Shown: positions 7,451-17,149, counted from the stretch's first letter. The stretch: DNA of 64,000 bases from an uncultured Mailhella sp. (GCA_910578585.1 CAJTRG010000007.1:1-64000); one strand, 5' to 3'. The notes: generated from the letters alone by a model not told the origin. A program made the numbers and translations.

Positions 7451-9052
7451 ATGAAACAAGAATTTATTGCGCCTAAACGGGCTGGGCGTTTGGATAGCTT
7501 TTTATCTGAGCAAACAGAAATTTCCCGTTCTAAAATAAAGAAATATATTGAAAATAACGCGGTTTATGTAAACTCAGTTCTTTGCGCTAACCCGGCCAAA
7601 AAGCTTGCCGAGGGTGACAAAATAGAATTGACGCTGGAACAGGAAGAAAATGCCCTGACAGCCACAGAAAATACCCTGACCATTTATTACCAAGACAAAT
7701 TTTTGGCTGTTATCGAAAAAAAGCCGGGTCTCACTGTGCATCCCTGCCCTTCCTGTCAGGAAGAAACCCTTGTCAATCATTTGATCTATCATTTTCCCAG
7801 CCTTAGAACCATGGAAGGGGAACGCCCCGGTATTGTGCACAGGCTTGATAAGGATACATCCGGGCTTATGCTTGTTGCCCTGACAGAAGAAAGCCGACTG
7901 AAACTTTCCGAAAGCTTCAGTGAGAAAGAAGTCAAAAAAAACTATCTTGCCCTTGTGCAAGGCATTTGCCCTAACGGCGAAAGCAAGGAACCCATTGGAC
8001 GTCACCCCACTCTCAAAACCAAAATGGATCTTGTTCCTTTAAATAAAGGCGGACGGGAAGCATATTCTGAATGGGAACGTATATATCCCAAGGAGATTAC
8101 TGCACAAGAAGCCTCTCAAAAAGCCAATAAACAAAAGCAGGACGACAATTTTTCCCTGCTCAAAGTGCTCATCCACACTGGCAGAACGCACCAAATCCGT
8201 GTTCATTTATCTGCCTTTGGCTATCCGCTTTTAGGAGACGAAGTCTATGCCCCTGCCCACATTGCGGCAAAAGTGCCGCGGCAAATGCTTCATGCTTATA
8301 AACTTTGTTTCACACACCCATTTACTGGTGAAGAATTAGAATTTACATCCCTTCCTCCTGCTGATTTCTGGGCTTGTTTAGAAACACAGCTGAACCAAAA
8401 ACAAAGGGCAATCCCCCTTATTATCACGGGAAATTCCGGTTCCGGAAAATCTGCCTTACTCGAAATTGCCGCACGGCAAAATTTGCCTACCTTTAGTGCA
8501 GACGCCTGTATTAAAGAATTATATCAAGTAAATAACGATGCATGGTATCTTTTAAAACAGCAATACGGCACAAAGTTTGTGCCTGACGAAACGAAGCCTG
8601 TGGATAAAATTGCTCTGGCAAGCGCTATGCAGAATCCCAATTTCAAACAGGAAATCGAAAACTTGCTCCACCCGCTGGTCTATAGCCGCATGCTGCAATT
8701 TTTTGCTGATAACGAACATGCGCCTTTTGCAGTGGCTGAAATTCCGCTGTGGTTTGAAAGCAAGCCAGGCAAACTTCCGCTCAAACCTTTGACAATCTGC
8801 GTCAGTGCTACAAAAGAAATCCGTTATCAGCGCCTCAAAATTCGAAACTGGACGGATGAGGTTATTGCTTACATGGAAAGCTGGCAAATTCCTCAGGAAG
8901 AAAAAATCCGCCTGGCAGACTTTGAAATTCCCAATAATCAAGGTCTGGCAGAACTGGAAGAACAATTTTTAAATCTCCTGCAAAACCTGCAAGAAAAAAA
9001 TACCGCTTCCACAGCCACAATTCTAGCTGAAATCAAAAAACAATTAGCATAA
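7451..9052 (+). CDS. RluA-family pseudouridine synthase fused to dephospho-CoA kinase
   Basis: 533 residues from the ATG at 7451 (AAGGA six bases upstream). Residues ~5-70 are an S4 RNA-binding domain (RAGRLDSFLSEQ). The next ~230 residues are an RluA/RluD-type synthase with the catalytic Asp in HRLDKDTSGLML and the later RTHQIRVHLS motif. From about residue 320 a second enzyme begins: a P-loop GNSGSGKS, then SADACIKELYQ, HPLVYSRM and IPLWFES, matching CoaE, which phosphorylates dephospho-CoA in the last step of coenzyme A synthesis. There is no stop or frame break between the halves, so one polypeptide should carry both activities (uridine isomerisation in rRNA/tRNA and CoA synthesis). I recall similar fusions in Desulfovibrio. 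It is followed by a bidirectional terminator. Confidence 0.88.
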   Translation: MKQEFIAPKRAGRLDSFLSEQTEISRSKIKKYIENNAVYVNSVLCANPAKKLAEGDKIELTLEQEENALTATENTLTIYYQDKFLAVIEKKPGLTVHPCPSCQEETLVNHLIYHFPSLRTMEGERPGIVHRLDKDTSGLMLVALTEESRLKLSESFSEKEVKKNYLALVQGICPNGESKEPIGRHPTLKTKMDLVPLNKGGREAYSEWERIYPKEITAQEASQKANKQKQDDNFSLLKVLIHTGRTHQIRVHLSAFGYPLLGDEVYAPAHIAAKVPRQMLHAYKLCFTHPFTGEELEFTSLPPADFWACLETQLNQKQRAIPLIITGNSGSGKSALLEIAARQNLPTFSADACIKELYQVNNDAWYLLKQQYGTKFVPDETKPVDKIALASAMQNPNFKQEIENLLHPLVYSRMLQFFADNEHAPFAVAEIPLWFESKPGKLPLKPLTICVSATKEIRYQRLKIRNWTDEVIAYMESWQIPQEEKIRLADFEIPNNQGLAELEEQFLNLLQNLQEKNTASTATILAEIKKQLA

Positions 9053-9053
9053 A

Positions 9054-9080
9054 AAAAGCCGTCAAAAAGACGGCTTTTTA
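9054..9080. terminator. Bidirectional terminator between the fusion gene and purF
   Basis: AAAAAGCCGTC pairs with GACGGCTTTTT around an AAAAA loop. A-runs on one side and T-runs on the other let it serve both converging genes. Confidence 0.9.
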
Positions 9081-9110
9081 TATTTATTTATAAAGGTAAA
9101 TAAAACTATT

Positions 9111-10526
9111 TTATCTGTGCAGGTATTCCCCACTCCAGCAGCCGGTACAGTACTGCATGCCTTCTTCACCAAGGCAGGCGCGCATGCCTTCCAAAGAAAG
9201 ATAGCCAAGGCTGTCCATATTCAAAATGGAACGGATTTCATCAACTGTGTGCTGATAGGCAAGAAGTTCCTCATAATGAGGGAAATCAACCCCAAAATAG
9301 CAGGGATACTGCACAGGCGGGCAGGCAATACGAAGATGCACTTCTGTTGCTCCCGCATCACGAAGTTCCTTGCCAAGAGCTGCTGTGGTTGTTCCGCGGA
9401 TAAGGGAATCATCCACTAAGCACACACGTTTTCCGCGCACAACTTCTTTGACTACGTTATGTTTCATGCGCACTGCCGCAACGCGGGCGCCTTGTCCGGG
9501 AGCAATAAAGCTTCGTCCAATATAGTGGTTGCGGATAAGCCCGCGGTCAAGGGTGATGCCGAGCTCTTCGGCAAAGCCCATGGCAGCAGAAAAACCAGAG
9601 TCAGGAATTGCCACAACAATATCCACATCACAAGGCTTTTCTTTAGCCAGCATATGCCCGGTCTGACGGCGGAACACATGAGGACAATGGCCAAATACAT
9701 TGCTGTCAGGACGGGCAAAGTAAATGAGTTCCAGCAAGCAGCGCTGCTGACAGACAGTTCTGTCCCCAAAATAGGTGGAACGATAGCCGCCGGCAGTAAA
9801 GGTCAGCATTTCGCCGGGTTCAACTTCGCGTTCAAAATGGGCGCCAATTTGGTCAAAGGCACAGGTTTCAGAAGCAACTACATAGCCGTCACCCATTTTG
9901 CCAAGAACCAATGGACGATAGCCCCAAGGGTCACGGGCAGCAATCATTTTATCACCGAAGAGCAAAACAACCGCAAAGGCGGCTTCTGCCTGTTCAAAAA
10001 CACTGGCAATTTCTTCATCAGTACTTGCCTGTTTTTGCGCTAACAATTGCAGAAAAAATTCGCTGTCGCTGGTTGTCTGCAAAAATGCTCCGGAATGAAG
10101 CAAGGTATCACGCAATTTTTCGCCATGATATAAATTGCCGTTATGAGCAAGGGCAACTTGTCCTTCGCTGTAATAGCCAATCAAAGGCTGAGCATTGGCA
10201 ATGGTACTGGAACCGGCTGTGGAATAGCGAACATGCCCAATGGCAGCATTGCCAGGCATATTCCGTCCTTCGCCTTTGCCAAAAACGCTGGAAACCAGAC
10301 CCATGCCGCGGTGGATAAAGAGTTCACCATTGGAAGCACTCACAACCCCGGCAGATTCCTGTCCGCGGTGCTGCAGGGCATGCAGAGCCAAAGAAGCGTG
10401 CTGAGCAGCGTCTTTCACCCCAAATAAGCCCACAATACCGCACTCGTCGTGGGCTTTGTCGTCGTATGTCAATGTTTCTGGAACAAACATATCGCCAAAA
10501 GGATTATCTATTGGAGAATTATTCAT
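9111..10526 (-). CDS. purF: Amidophosphoribosyltransferase (PurF)
   Basis: 471 residues. The ATG at 10526 is preferred over upstream in-frame starts because AAGGAAAG precedes it. The enzyme transfers glutamine amide nitrogen to PRPP, the first step of purine synthesis. A short leader precedes the N-terminal nucleophile in DECGIVGLFG, so the propeptide must be removed, as in Bacillus-type enzymes. The PRPP loop is VCLVDDSLIRGTT. Cysteines at RTVCQQRC and in the C-terminal YCTGCWSG motif fit the [4Fe-4S] class. The start overlaps the carB stop by eight bases, so purF is translationally coupled to carAB. The glutaminase site is intact here, unlike in the neighbouring CarA. Confidence 0.95.
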   Translation of the reverse strand: MNNSPIDNPFGDMFVPETLTYDDKAHDECGIVGLFGVKDAAQHASLALHALQHRGQESAGVVSASNGELFIHRGMGLVSSVFGKGEGRNMPGNAAIGHVRYSTAGSSTIANAQPLIGYYSEGQVALAHNGNLYHGEKLRDTLLHSGAFLQTTSDSEFFLQLLAQKQASTDEEIASVFEQAEAAFAVVLLFGDKMIAARDPWGYRPLVLGKMGDGYVVASETCAFDQIGAHFEREVEPGEMLTFTAGGYRSTYFGDRTVCQQRCLLELIYFARPDSNVFGHCPHVFRRQTGHMLAKEKPCDVDIVVAIPDSGFSAAMGFAEELGITLDRGLIRNHYIGRSFIAPGQGARVAAVRMKHNVVKEVVRGKRVCLVDDSLIRGTTTAALGKELRDAGATEVHLRIACPPVQYPCYFGVDFPHYEELLAYQHTVDEIRSILNMDSLGYLSLEGMRACLGEEGMQYCTGCWSGEYLHR

Positions 10527-13500
10527 TTGTCTTTCCTTGAATATATCCGGCATAGTAATCTTGCAGAGGAGCAACTATGCGTTGTTCTTGTTTACGGGTT
10601 TCGAGGCCTTCTACAATGGCACCAAGAGCAGACAGGGTTGTAATCAAATTGATGCGGCGGGCAAGAGCTTCTGTTCTAATGGTGTTCGCATCACGTGCGG
10701 AAGTGGAGCCGCTCACGGTATTGACAATCATCGCTGCATCACCATTGCGGATAAAGTCCAAAAGGTGAGGACGCTGTTGTCCGATTTTTACAATGAGCTT
10801 ACATTCAATGCCCTTTTGATCCAAAATAGCCTTAGTTCCCGGGGTTGCATAAAGCGTAAAGCCAAGAGCTTTGAGGCGTGCTGCAAGCGGAATAAGAGGT
10901 TCCTTATCCTGGTCTGTTACCGTCAAAATAACATTGCCGGATACGGGAACCGGAGTTCTTGTGCCAGCCTGAGCTTTGAGGAAAGCCATGCCAAAGCTTC
11001 TGTCAATACCCATAACTTCACCGGTTGAGCGCATTTCAGGTCCAAGCTGAATTTCAGCACCTGGGAAACGTTCAAAAGGAATAACCGCTTCTTTGACGGC
11101 ACTGTACATGAGTTTTGGTTCATCAGTAAAGTTGACGTCTTTCAGGGAAAGTCCGGTCATGATCTTTGCTGCAATACCCGCAACGTTGCGTCCTGTAGCC
11201 TTGGAAACAAAAGGAACAGTCCTGGATGCTCTTGGGTTTGCTTCAATAACATAGACACTGCCCTTGTAAATAGCCATTTGGATATTCAAAAGACCGACAG
11301 TATGCAGAGCCTTGCCAAGCTTATGGGTATAGGAACGAATAACGCCCTTGATTTCGTCACTCAAAGTGTGGGTTGGAATTGAGCAGCAAGAGTCACCGGA
11401 GTGGATACCAGCCTGTTCAATGTGTTCCATGATAGCCGCAATGGTGACACGTTCGCCGTCAGCAACAGCGTCAACGTCAATTTCAATGGCCTGTTCAAGG
11501 AATTTATCAATCAGAATAGGCGTATTGATACTCAAATAAAGACCGGTGGATTTATCGTTGATATAGTCAACAAGTTCCTGTTCATTGTGGATAATACGCA
11601 TTGCGCGTCCGCCCAGTACGAAAGAAGGACGAACCATAACAGGATAGCCAATCTTTTCCGCAAGACGGCAGGATGTTTCAAGGTCAACAGCCATACCACT
11701 GGCAGGCTGCAAGATATCCAAATCTTCAATCAAAGAGCTGAAATCTTCACGGTCTTCGGCAAGGGCAATATCCTGTGGTTTTGTACCAATAATAGGCACT
11801 CCAGCTTCCTGCAGTGCCATGGCAATATTGAGCGGAGTCTGGCCGCCAAACTGCACAATCACGCCGTCCGGCTTTTCTGCATGGCAGATCGCCAGCACGT
11901 CTTCTGTGGTTACCGGTTCAAAATACAGGGTATCGGCTGTATCATAGTCGGTTGAAACCGTTTCAGGGTTTGAGTTGATCATGATAGTTTTGATGCCAAG
12001 TTCACGTAAGGAGAAACAAGCCTGTACACAGCAATAGTCAAATTCCAGACCTTGTCCTATACGGTTTGGGCCGCCGCCGATAATTACAACCTTGCGCGCA
12101 AAGCCGCGTTTTGCAGCGCCCAAATGGGCAGTATGCAAGGGGTCTGGCATAGTTGCATCGTAGGTTGAGTAGAAATATGGCGTATGGGCTTCAAATTCGC
12201 CGGCACAGGTATCAACGGTGTGGAAAACAGGCACAACGTCGTTGCGTTCACGCACAGCCCGAACATCAACTTCTTTGATGTTTTTTACAAGACTTTCTGA
12301 ACAGATAGTTGCAATACGAGCGTCGCTGAAGCCTTGTGCCTTGAAATAGCGCAATTTCTTGGCAAAGATAGTACTCTTGGTTTTGTGGTCTATGGCTCTA
12401 TCAATTTCCTGACAGAAATCCTGACGAATTTCATTTTCATCATCTAAAACATGTTTGATTTGCAGGAGGAACCAGGGATCAATGCCGGTAATTTCATTGA
12501 TTTCTTCAACAGTCAAACCAAGCTGCAAGCCTTCGTACACAAGGAGCACACGGTCTGGACGGCGGATATAAAGTTTTTCTTTGATCCAATTCCGGCGGGC
12601 ATTGACTTCTGTAGGAGCTTCTGCTTCCAATTTTGGATTTTGCAAGCCCTGCAAGCCTGTTTCAAGGCCGCGGAAAGCCTTTTGCAATGCTTCGCGGAAA
12701 TTGCCGCCAAGGGACATGGTTTCGCCGACTGAATGCATTTGGAAACCAAGGGTTGTGTCCGCACCGGCAAATTTTTCAAAATTGAAGCGGGGAACTTTGA
12801 CAACACAGTAGTCAACTGTTGGTTCAAAGCAGGCAGAAGTGCCGGTAATATCATTTTTGAGTTCGTCAAAGGTATAACCGAGAGCAAGTTTTGCTGTAAT
12901 ACGAGCAATTGGGAAGCCTGTTGCTTTAGAAGCCAAAGCAGAGGAACGGGAGACACGCGGGTTCATTTCAATAACAACGCGTCTGCCTGTTTTTGGGCAG
13001 ACAGCAAATTGAATATTACAGCCGCCAGCTTCAACGCCAATGGCGCGCACGATGCGGAAGGCATCCTGACGAAGTGCCTGATATTCTTCATCTGCAAGGG
13101 TTTGGATAGGCGCAACAGTAATGGAGTCACCGGTGTGAATACCCATGGGGTCAAGGTTTTCAATACCGCAAATCACAATGGTATTATCCGCCTTGTCGCG
13201 CATAACTTCAAATTCAATTTCTTTCCAGCCAAGCACAGATTCTTCAACCAAAATTTGATGGATAGGAGAAGCTTCAATACCGCCTTTGGCAATTTCTTTG
13301 AATTCTTCAATATTATAAGCAATACCGCCGCCTGTACCGCCCAGGGTGAAGGAAGGACGGATAATCACAGGGAAGCTGATATTTTTGATAGCATCCATAG
13401 CTTCTTCAAAGGTGGTGGCAAGGGCACTTTTTGGCAGATCAAGCCCGATAGATTCCATGGTTTCACGGAATTTCTGACGGTTTTCCGCAAGTTCAATGGA

Positions 13501-13863
13501 ATGAGGTTTTGCACCCAGAATTTCCACATTGTATTCTTCCAAAATACCCATATTGTGCAAATCCATGAGCAGGTTCAGGGAAGTTTGTCCGCCAAGGGTG
13601 GGCAAAATAGCGTCTGGTCTTTCTTTGATAATGATTTCAGCCGCCATAAATTTATTCATGGGTTCAATATAGGTTGCATCACTAAAGGCTGTATCTGTCA
13701 TAACAGTAGCTGGATTTGAGTTCAGGAGGACAACACGGCAGCCTTCTTCTTTCAGTGCTTTGAGACCTTGCGTACCAGAATAGTCAAATTCTGCAGCCTG
13801 ACCAATAACAATAGGGCCAGAACCAAGCACCATAATCGTTTTCAGATCTTCACGTTTTGGCAT
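10519..13863 (-). CDS. carB: Carbamoyl-phosphate synthase large subunit (CarB)
   Basis: 1,114 residues from the ATG at 13863, preceded by AAGGATTTC; the frame runs up to 13914 but that GTG has no better signal. It shows the usual duplicated ATP-grasp architecture: an N-terminal half starting MPKREDLKTIMVLGSGP that makes carboxyphosphate/carbamate, a second half with its own VVIIGGGPNRIGQGLEFDY motif, and a C-terminal MGS-like allosteric domain (LYATPGTKAIL, IVNTVSGS). Its length is close to the usual ~1,075 residues. It receives ammonia from, or in place of, CarA and feeds pyrimidine and arginine synthesis. It lies 53 bases after carA and overlaps purF. Confidence 0.95.
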   Translation of the reverse strand: MPKREDLKTIMVLGSGPIVIGQAAEFDYSGTQGLKALKEEGCRVVLLNSNPATVMTDTAFSDATYIEPMNKFMAAEIIIKERPDAILPTLGGQTSLNLLMDLHNMGILEEYNVEILGAKPHSIELAENRQKFRETMESIGLDLPKSALATTFEEAMDAIKNISFPVIIRPSFTLGGTGGGIAYNIEEFKEIAKGGIEASPIHQILVEESVLGWKEIEFEVMRDKADNTIVICGIENLDPMGIHTGDSITVAPIQTLADEEYQALRQDAFRIVRAIGVEAGGCNIQFAVCPKTGRRVVIEMNPRVSRSSALASKATGFPIARITAKLALGYTFDELKNDITGTSACFEPTVDYCVVKVPRFNFEKFAGADTTLGFQMHSVGETMSLGGNFREALQKAFRGLETGLQGLQNPKLEAEAPTEVNARRNWIKEKLYIRRPDRVLLVYEGLQLGLTVEEINEITGIDPWFLLQIKHVLDDENEIRQDFCQEIDRAIDHKTKSTIFAKKLRYFKAQGFSDARIATICSESLVKNIKEVDVRAVRERNDVVPVFHTVDTCAGEFEAHTPYFYSTYDATMPDPLHTAHLGAAKRGFARKVVIIGGGPNRIGQGLEFDYCCVQACFSLRELGIKTIMINSNPETVSTDYDTADTLYFEPVTTEDVLAICHAEKPDGVIVQFGGQTPLNIAMALQEAGVPIIGTKPQDIALAEDREDFSSLIEDLDILQPASGMAVDLETSCRLAEKIGYPVMVRPSFVLGGRAMRIIHNEQELVDYINDKSTGLYLSINTPILIDKFLEQAIEIDVDAVADGERVTIAAIMEHIEQAGIHSGDSCCSIPTHTLSDEIKGVIRSYTHKLGKALHTVGLLNIQMAIYKGSVYVIEANPRASRTVPFVSKATGRNVAGIAAKIMTGLSLKDVNFTDEPKLMYSAVKEAVIPFERFPGAEIQLGPEMRSTGEVMGIDRSFGMAFLKAQAGTRTPVPVSGNVILTVTDQDKEPLIPLAARLKALGFTLYATPGTKAILDQKGIECKLIVKIGQQRPHLLDFIRNGDAAMIVNTVSGSTSARDANTIRTEALARRINLITTLSALGAIVEGLETRKQEQRIVAPLQDYYAGYIQGKTNE

Positions 13864-13916
13864 TTTTTTGAAATCCTTTTTGGTAAAACTACCAATACTT
13901 TTGGCAAAAGCCACTG

Positions 13917-15053
13917 TTATTTATGAAAATTTTCAACCATTGAACGAAGCGTTGCAAATAAACCGTCAGCACCCCAGGTTCCCGGAGCAGCTTTTGGATG
14001 ATACTGCACTGAAAATGCTGGAAGATCGGTCAGCGCCATGCCTTCAACAGTATTATCATTCAAATTCCAATGGGTTACTTTTACATTGGCTGGCAAGCTG
14101 TCAGCATCCACGCAGAATTCATGGTGCTGGCTGGTAATGAGCACTTTGCCAGATTTCACATCTTTGACTGAATGGTTGAAACCATGATGCCCGAAAGGCA
14201 TTTTGAAGGTCTTTGCGCCAATGGCAAGGGCAAGGAGCTGATGTCCAAGACCAACCCCGAAAATGGGCAGTTTGCCGAGTAAGCCCTGCACGGTTTTTAC
14301 TGCATACTCACAGGCTGCCGGATCGCCTGCGCCGTTTGAGAGCATTACAGCATCATGCTTTGCAGCCAAAATTTCATCAGCTGTCACAGTTGCAGGATAC
14401 ACGGTTGCCTGCATGTTATTATTGGGCAAGTGACGCAAAATAGAACGTTTTACGCCGAAATCAATCACCGCAACACTGAGCATTTTCTTGCTGCTGTCGG
14501 CTTCTTTCACTGTATCAAAAACAAATTTTTCTTTTGTGGTTACTTTTGAAGCAAGATCCATTCCTGCCATTTGAGGAACTTCTTTTGCCTTTTTCAATAA
14601 ATATTCACGGTCTAAATTGGTGCTGATAATACCATTTTTAGCGCCGTTCATACGCAAATGCAAAGTCAGGGCACGGGTATCAACCCCGTAAATACCGCTC
14701 ATCCCCATTTGCTCTAATTTCTTTTGTAAAGAGGTTTCAGCACGAAAATGCGGAAAATTAATATTTTCCGCATCCGTAAAGAAATCATGTAAAACAACGC
14801 CATTAGCACCAAACTCGGGCTTTGAACCTGGGCACTCACTGTCCAGAGCCGTTGCCCCGTAGTTGCCGATGTGCGCAGACGTAAAAACTGCAATTTGTCC
14901 GTAATAAGAAGGATCACTCATTGTTTCCTGGTATGCATCCATACCTGTGGTGAAAACAAGTTCCCCAACAACTTCCTGACCGGCACCCAAGGCATAGCCT
15001 TCAAAACATGTGCCGTCATCAAGCATCAATAAAGCTGGAATTTTCATCGTCAT
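13917..15053 (-). CDS. carA: Carbamoyl-phosphate synthase small subunit (CarA) with a dead glutaminase site
   Basis: 378 residues, normal length, with the CarA N-terminal domain (DGTCFEGYALGAG...YQETMSDPSYYGQI) and a class I glutamine amidotransferase domain. The glutaminase triad is broken. The nucleophile elbow, normally G-I-C-L-G-H-Q, reads FGVGLGHQ, with Gly at residue 268 encoded by GGT at 14250-14252. The Glu after the catalytic His, normally HPEASPG, is Lys (YHPKAAPG, residue 354, codon 13992-13994). Other conserved patches also drift: GGNHPV reads GFNHSV and SNGPGDP reads SNGAGDP. CarA should still bind CarB but not hydrolyse glutamine, so the complex would use free NH3. It is the first gene of carA-carB-purF, with GGAAAG before its ATG. 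Confidence 0.93.
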   Translation of the reverse strand: MTMKIPALLMLDDGTCFEGYALGAGQEVVGELVFTTGMDAYQETMSDPSYYGQIAVFTSAHIGNYGATALDSECPGSKPEFGANGVVLHDFFTDAENINFPHFRAETSLQKKLEQMGMSGIYGVDTRALTLHLRMNGAKNGIISTNLDREYLLKKAKEVPQMAGMDLASKVTTKEKFVFDTVKEADSSKKMLSVAVIDFGVKRSILRHLPNNNMQATVYPATVTADEILAAKHDAVMLSNGAGDPAACEYAVKTVQGLLGKLPIFGVGLGHQLLALAIGAKTFKMPFGHHGFNHSVKDVKSGKVLITSQHHEFCVDADSLPANVKVTHWNLNDNTVEGMALTDLPAFSVQYHPKAAPGTWGADGLFATLRSMVENFHK

Positions 15054-15264
15054 AATCTTTCCATTTTTTGTTAGATTGTTGCTATAACAAAATAATTTTT
15101 CTTATCCTTTTTTTGATAAAAAATCAATATTTTTTTTCGATTAATTAACATACTGATATTATTATATTTTTACTATATTTTTTCCTTAAATTTTCACCCT
15201 TTTCTCCTTGTTCTTTTTGAGAAAACAAGCTATACAAAAACTACTGTCTTTTAATGAGGTTTTT

Positions 15265-16176
15265 ATGGCTGAATTTGAAAAACGACTTCCAAAACTCGGA
15301 AAAGAATATATTGAAAAAATGCAGCTGCCTAAAATGCTTCCTTTTACCAAAATGGAAGGCATTGGCAATGATTATGTCTATGTTTGGCTTGAGGATTTAG
15401 ACGCTCCTCTCACCGACCCCGCCCCCCTTGCCATTTATATGTCTGACAGAAATTACGGCGTTGGCGGAGACGGGCTTGTGCTCATCGGTAAATCAAAAAT
15501 TGCAGACTTTCGCATGCGCATGTTCAATAACGACGGCTCAGAAGGCAATATGTGCGGCAATGCTTCCCGCTGCGTGGGCAAATATCTGTACGACCATAAG
15601 CATACAGATAAAACCACCATTACTCTGGAAACTAAAAGCGGTATCCGCACCCTTGTTCTGACGCTTGAAAAGAATAAAGTTGCCAGCGTGACCGTGGATA
15701 TGGGCAAACCCATTACCAAACCTCAAGACATTCCCATGAAAGCGGACGGTGAAACTTTTGTTAACCAGGAAATCACCGTCAATGGCAAAGCAGTCAAAGG
15801 CACAGGCGTTTCCATGGGCAATCCGCATTTTGTCGTGCCCATGCCTGATATTGCAAATCTTGATTTGCCGCAGATTGGCCCTAATTACGAACACCATGCA
15901 ATGTTTCCTGAACGCGTCAATACTGAATTTATTGAAGTGGTCAGCCGTGATAAAATCCGTATGCGTGTCTGGGAACGCGGTTCCGGTGAAACCCTTGCCT
16001 GCGGAACCGGCGCCTGTGCTGCCCTCGTTGCCTGCGTGCTCAATGATTATACCAACAAGAAAGCCACCGTTGAGCTTCGCGGCGGTGAACTTGTTATTGA
16101 ATGGGCAGAAGACGGCATTGTCTATATGACAGGGGCGGCAAGAGAAGTTTTTTCCGGAGAAATTGAGCTTTTATAA
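15265..16176 (+). CDS. dapF: Diaminopimelate epimerase (DapF)
   Basis: 303 residues from the ATG at 15265 (GAGG just upstream). The enzyme interconverts LL- and meso-diaminopimelate for lysine and peptidoglycan synthesis. Both catalytic cysteines are visible, in GNMCGNASRCVG and LACGTGACAALVAC, as is the signature FNNDGSEGNMCG. An N-terminal extension of ~25-30 residues (AEFEKRLPKLGKEYIEKM) precedes the usual family start at FTKMEGIGNDY, making it slightly longer than typical. The 211-bp gap upstream to carA is very AT-rich and should hold divergent promoters. The class-IV aminotransferase follows 22 bases downstream, probably in the same operon. Confidence 0.95.
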   Translation: MAEFEKRLPKLGKEYIEKMQLPKMLPFTKMEGIGNDYVYVWLEDLDAPLTDPAPLAIYMSDRNYGVGGDGLVLIGKSKIADFRMRMFNNDGSEGNMCGNASRCVGKYLYDHKHTDKTTITLETKSGIRTLVLTLEKNKVASVTVDMGKPITKPQDIPMKADGETFVNQEITVNGKAVKGTGVSMGNPHFVVPMPDIANLDLPQIGPNYEHHAMFPERVNTEFIEVVSRDKIRMRVWERGSGETLACGTGACAALVACVLNDYTNKKATVELRGGELVIEWAEDGIVYMTGAAREVFSGEIELL

Positions 16177-16198
16177 CATATAAAATGGGAGAAATACC

Positions 16199-17149
16199 AT
16201 GGCAACACCAGTAATCAGCAGTCAGGAATGGATTTTAAAAGTCCAAAATACGCCCCGCAAAGCTGAAGAATTTGTCACTGCCTTTTATGAACACAGCATT
16301 GGCGCAATCTGCACCGATGCCAAATTACTGCGCATTCCTTTAGACGACCACTTAGTCCATAGAGGCGACGGCTGTTTTGAATCTTTGACCATTGCCGAAA
16401 GCAGAATACTGGAACTTGACGCCCATATGGCCCGTTTGGAACGTTCTGCCACCAGACTTGGCATAAAAGCTCCCCTCCCTTATCCTGAACTTAGACAAAT
16501 CATTATTGATACAGCAAAAGTGGGCAATGCTCCCCATGGTTCTATTAAACTCCTTATGGGACGCGGCGAAGGCGGCCTTGGCATCAGTCCTAAAGAATGC
16601 CCTATGGCAAGTTTTTACTGCGTTGTCACCAAAGGAAATCCTCCTGCTCCAAGCTACTGGGAAAAAGGCATCACTGCCTGCAAAAGCGAAATTCCTGCAA
16701 AACAGCCATTCTTAGCCCAAATCAAATCCACCAACTATTTGCCGAACGTGTTCATGGCCCAGGAAGCAGAGAAAAAGGGCGTTAACGTCAGTATTTCCTT
16801 TGATGAAGACGGTTATCTGGCAGAAGCTGCCATTGCCAATGTGGGTATTATTGATAAAAACGGTGTTTTTGTTCTGCCTCACTTCAAGCGAGCTCTTGCC
16901 GGAACAACGGCGCTTATGGCAAAAAACATTTGTGAAAATGATCTGAACATAAAAACTGAAAGCCGTGATATCCGCGAAGAAGAAATTTTTGAGGCAAAAG
17001 AATTTCTCCTTTTCGGCACCGGCTCACAATGCGTTGCCATTACCCATTATGAAGGCAGGAAAATTGCTGACGGCGTGCCTATGGAAAATGCCAAAAAATT
17101 GCAAAAGCTTATTTACAAAAAGCTCATTGAAACAGGCACACCCTTTTAA
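16199..17149 (+). CDS. Class IV (branched-chain / D-amino-acid type) PLP aminotransferase or aminodeoxychorismate lyase
   Basis: 316 residues, with GGGAGAAATACC before the ATG. The fold-type IV signatures are present: HRGDGCFESL near the start, the PLP lysine in QIKSTNYLPNV, the glutamate/asparagine region EAAIANVGIIDKNG, and ALAGTTALMA binding the cofactor phosphate. IlvE, D-amino-acid transaminase and PabC share these motifs, and I cannot choose between them from sequence alone. Location directly after dapF could favour an amino-acid or folate role but does not prove it. Immediately downstream the sequence becomes a field of truncated genes. Confidence 0.85.
   Translation: MATPVISSQEWILKVQNTPRKAEEFVTAFYEHSIGAICTDAKLLRIPLDDHLVHRGDGCFESLTIAESRILELDAHMARLERSATRLGIKAPLPYPELRQIIIDTAKVGNAPHGSIKLLMGRGEGGLGISPKECPMASFYCVVTKGNPPAPSYWEKGITACKSEIPAKQPFLAQIKSTNYLPNVFMAQEAEKKGVNVSISFDEDGYLAEAAIANVGIIDKNGVFVLPHFKRALAGTTALMAKNICENDLNIKTESRDIREEEIFEAKEFLLFGTGSQCVAITHYEGRKIADGVPMENAKKLQKLIYKKLIETGTPF

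Noticed and set aside
12733..13719. 328-codon plus-strand ORF opposite carB
   Set aside because: Antisense shadow of a highly conserved gene; no family features.
15054..15264. Pyrimidine-type attenuator upstream of carA
   Set aside because: No stem-loop followed by a T tract in the minus-strand orientation could be found; the region is simply AT-rich.
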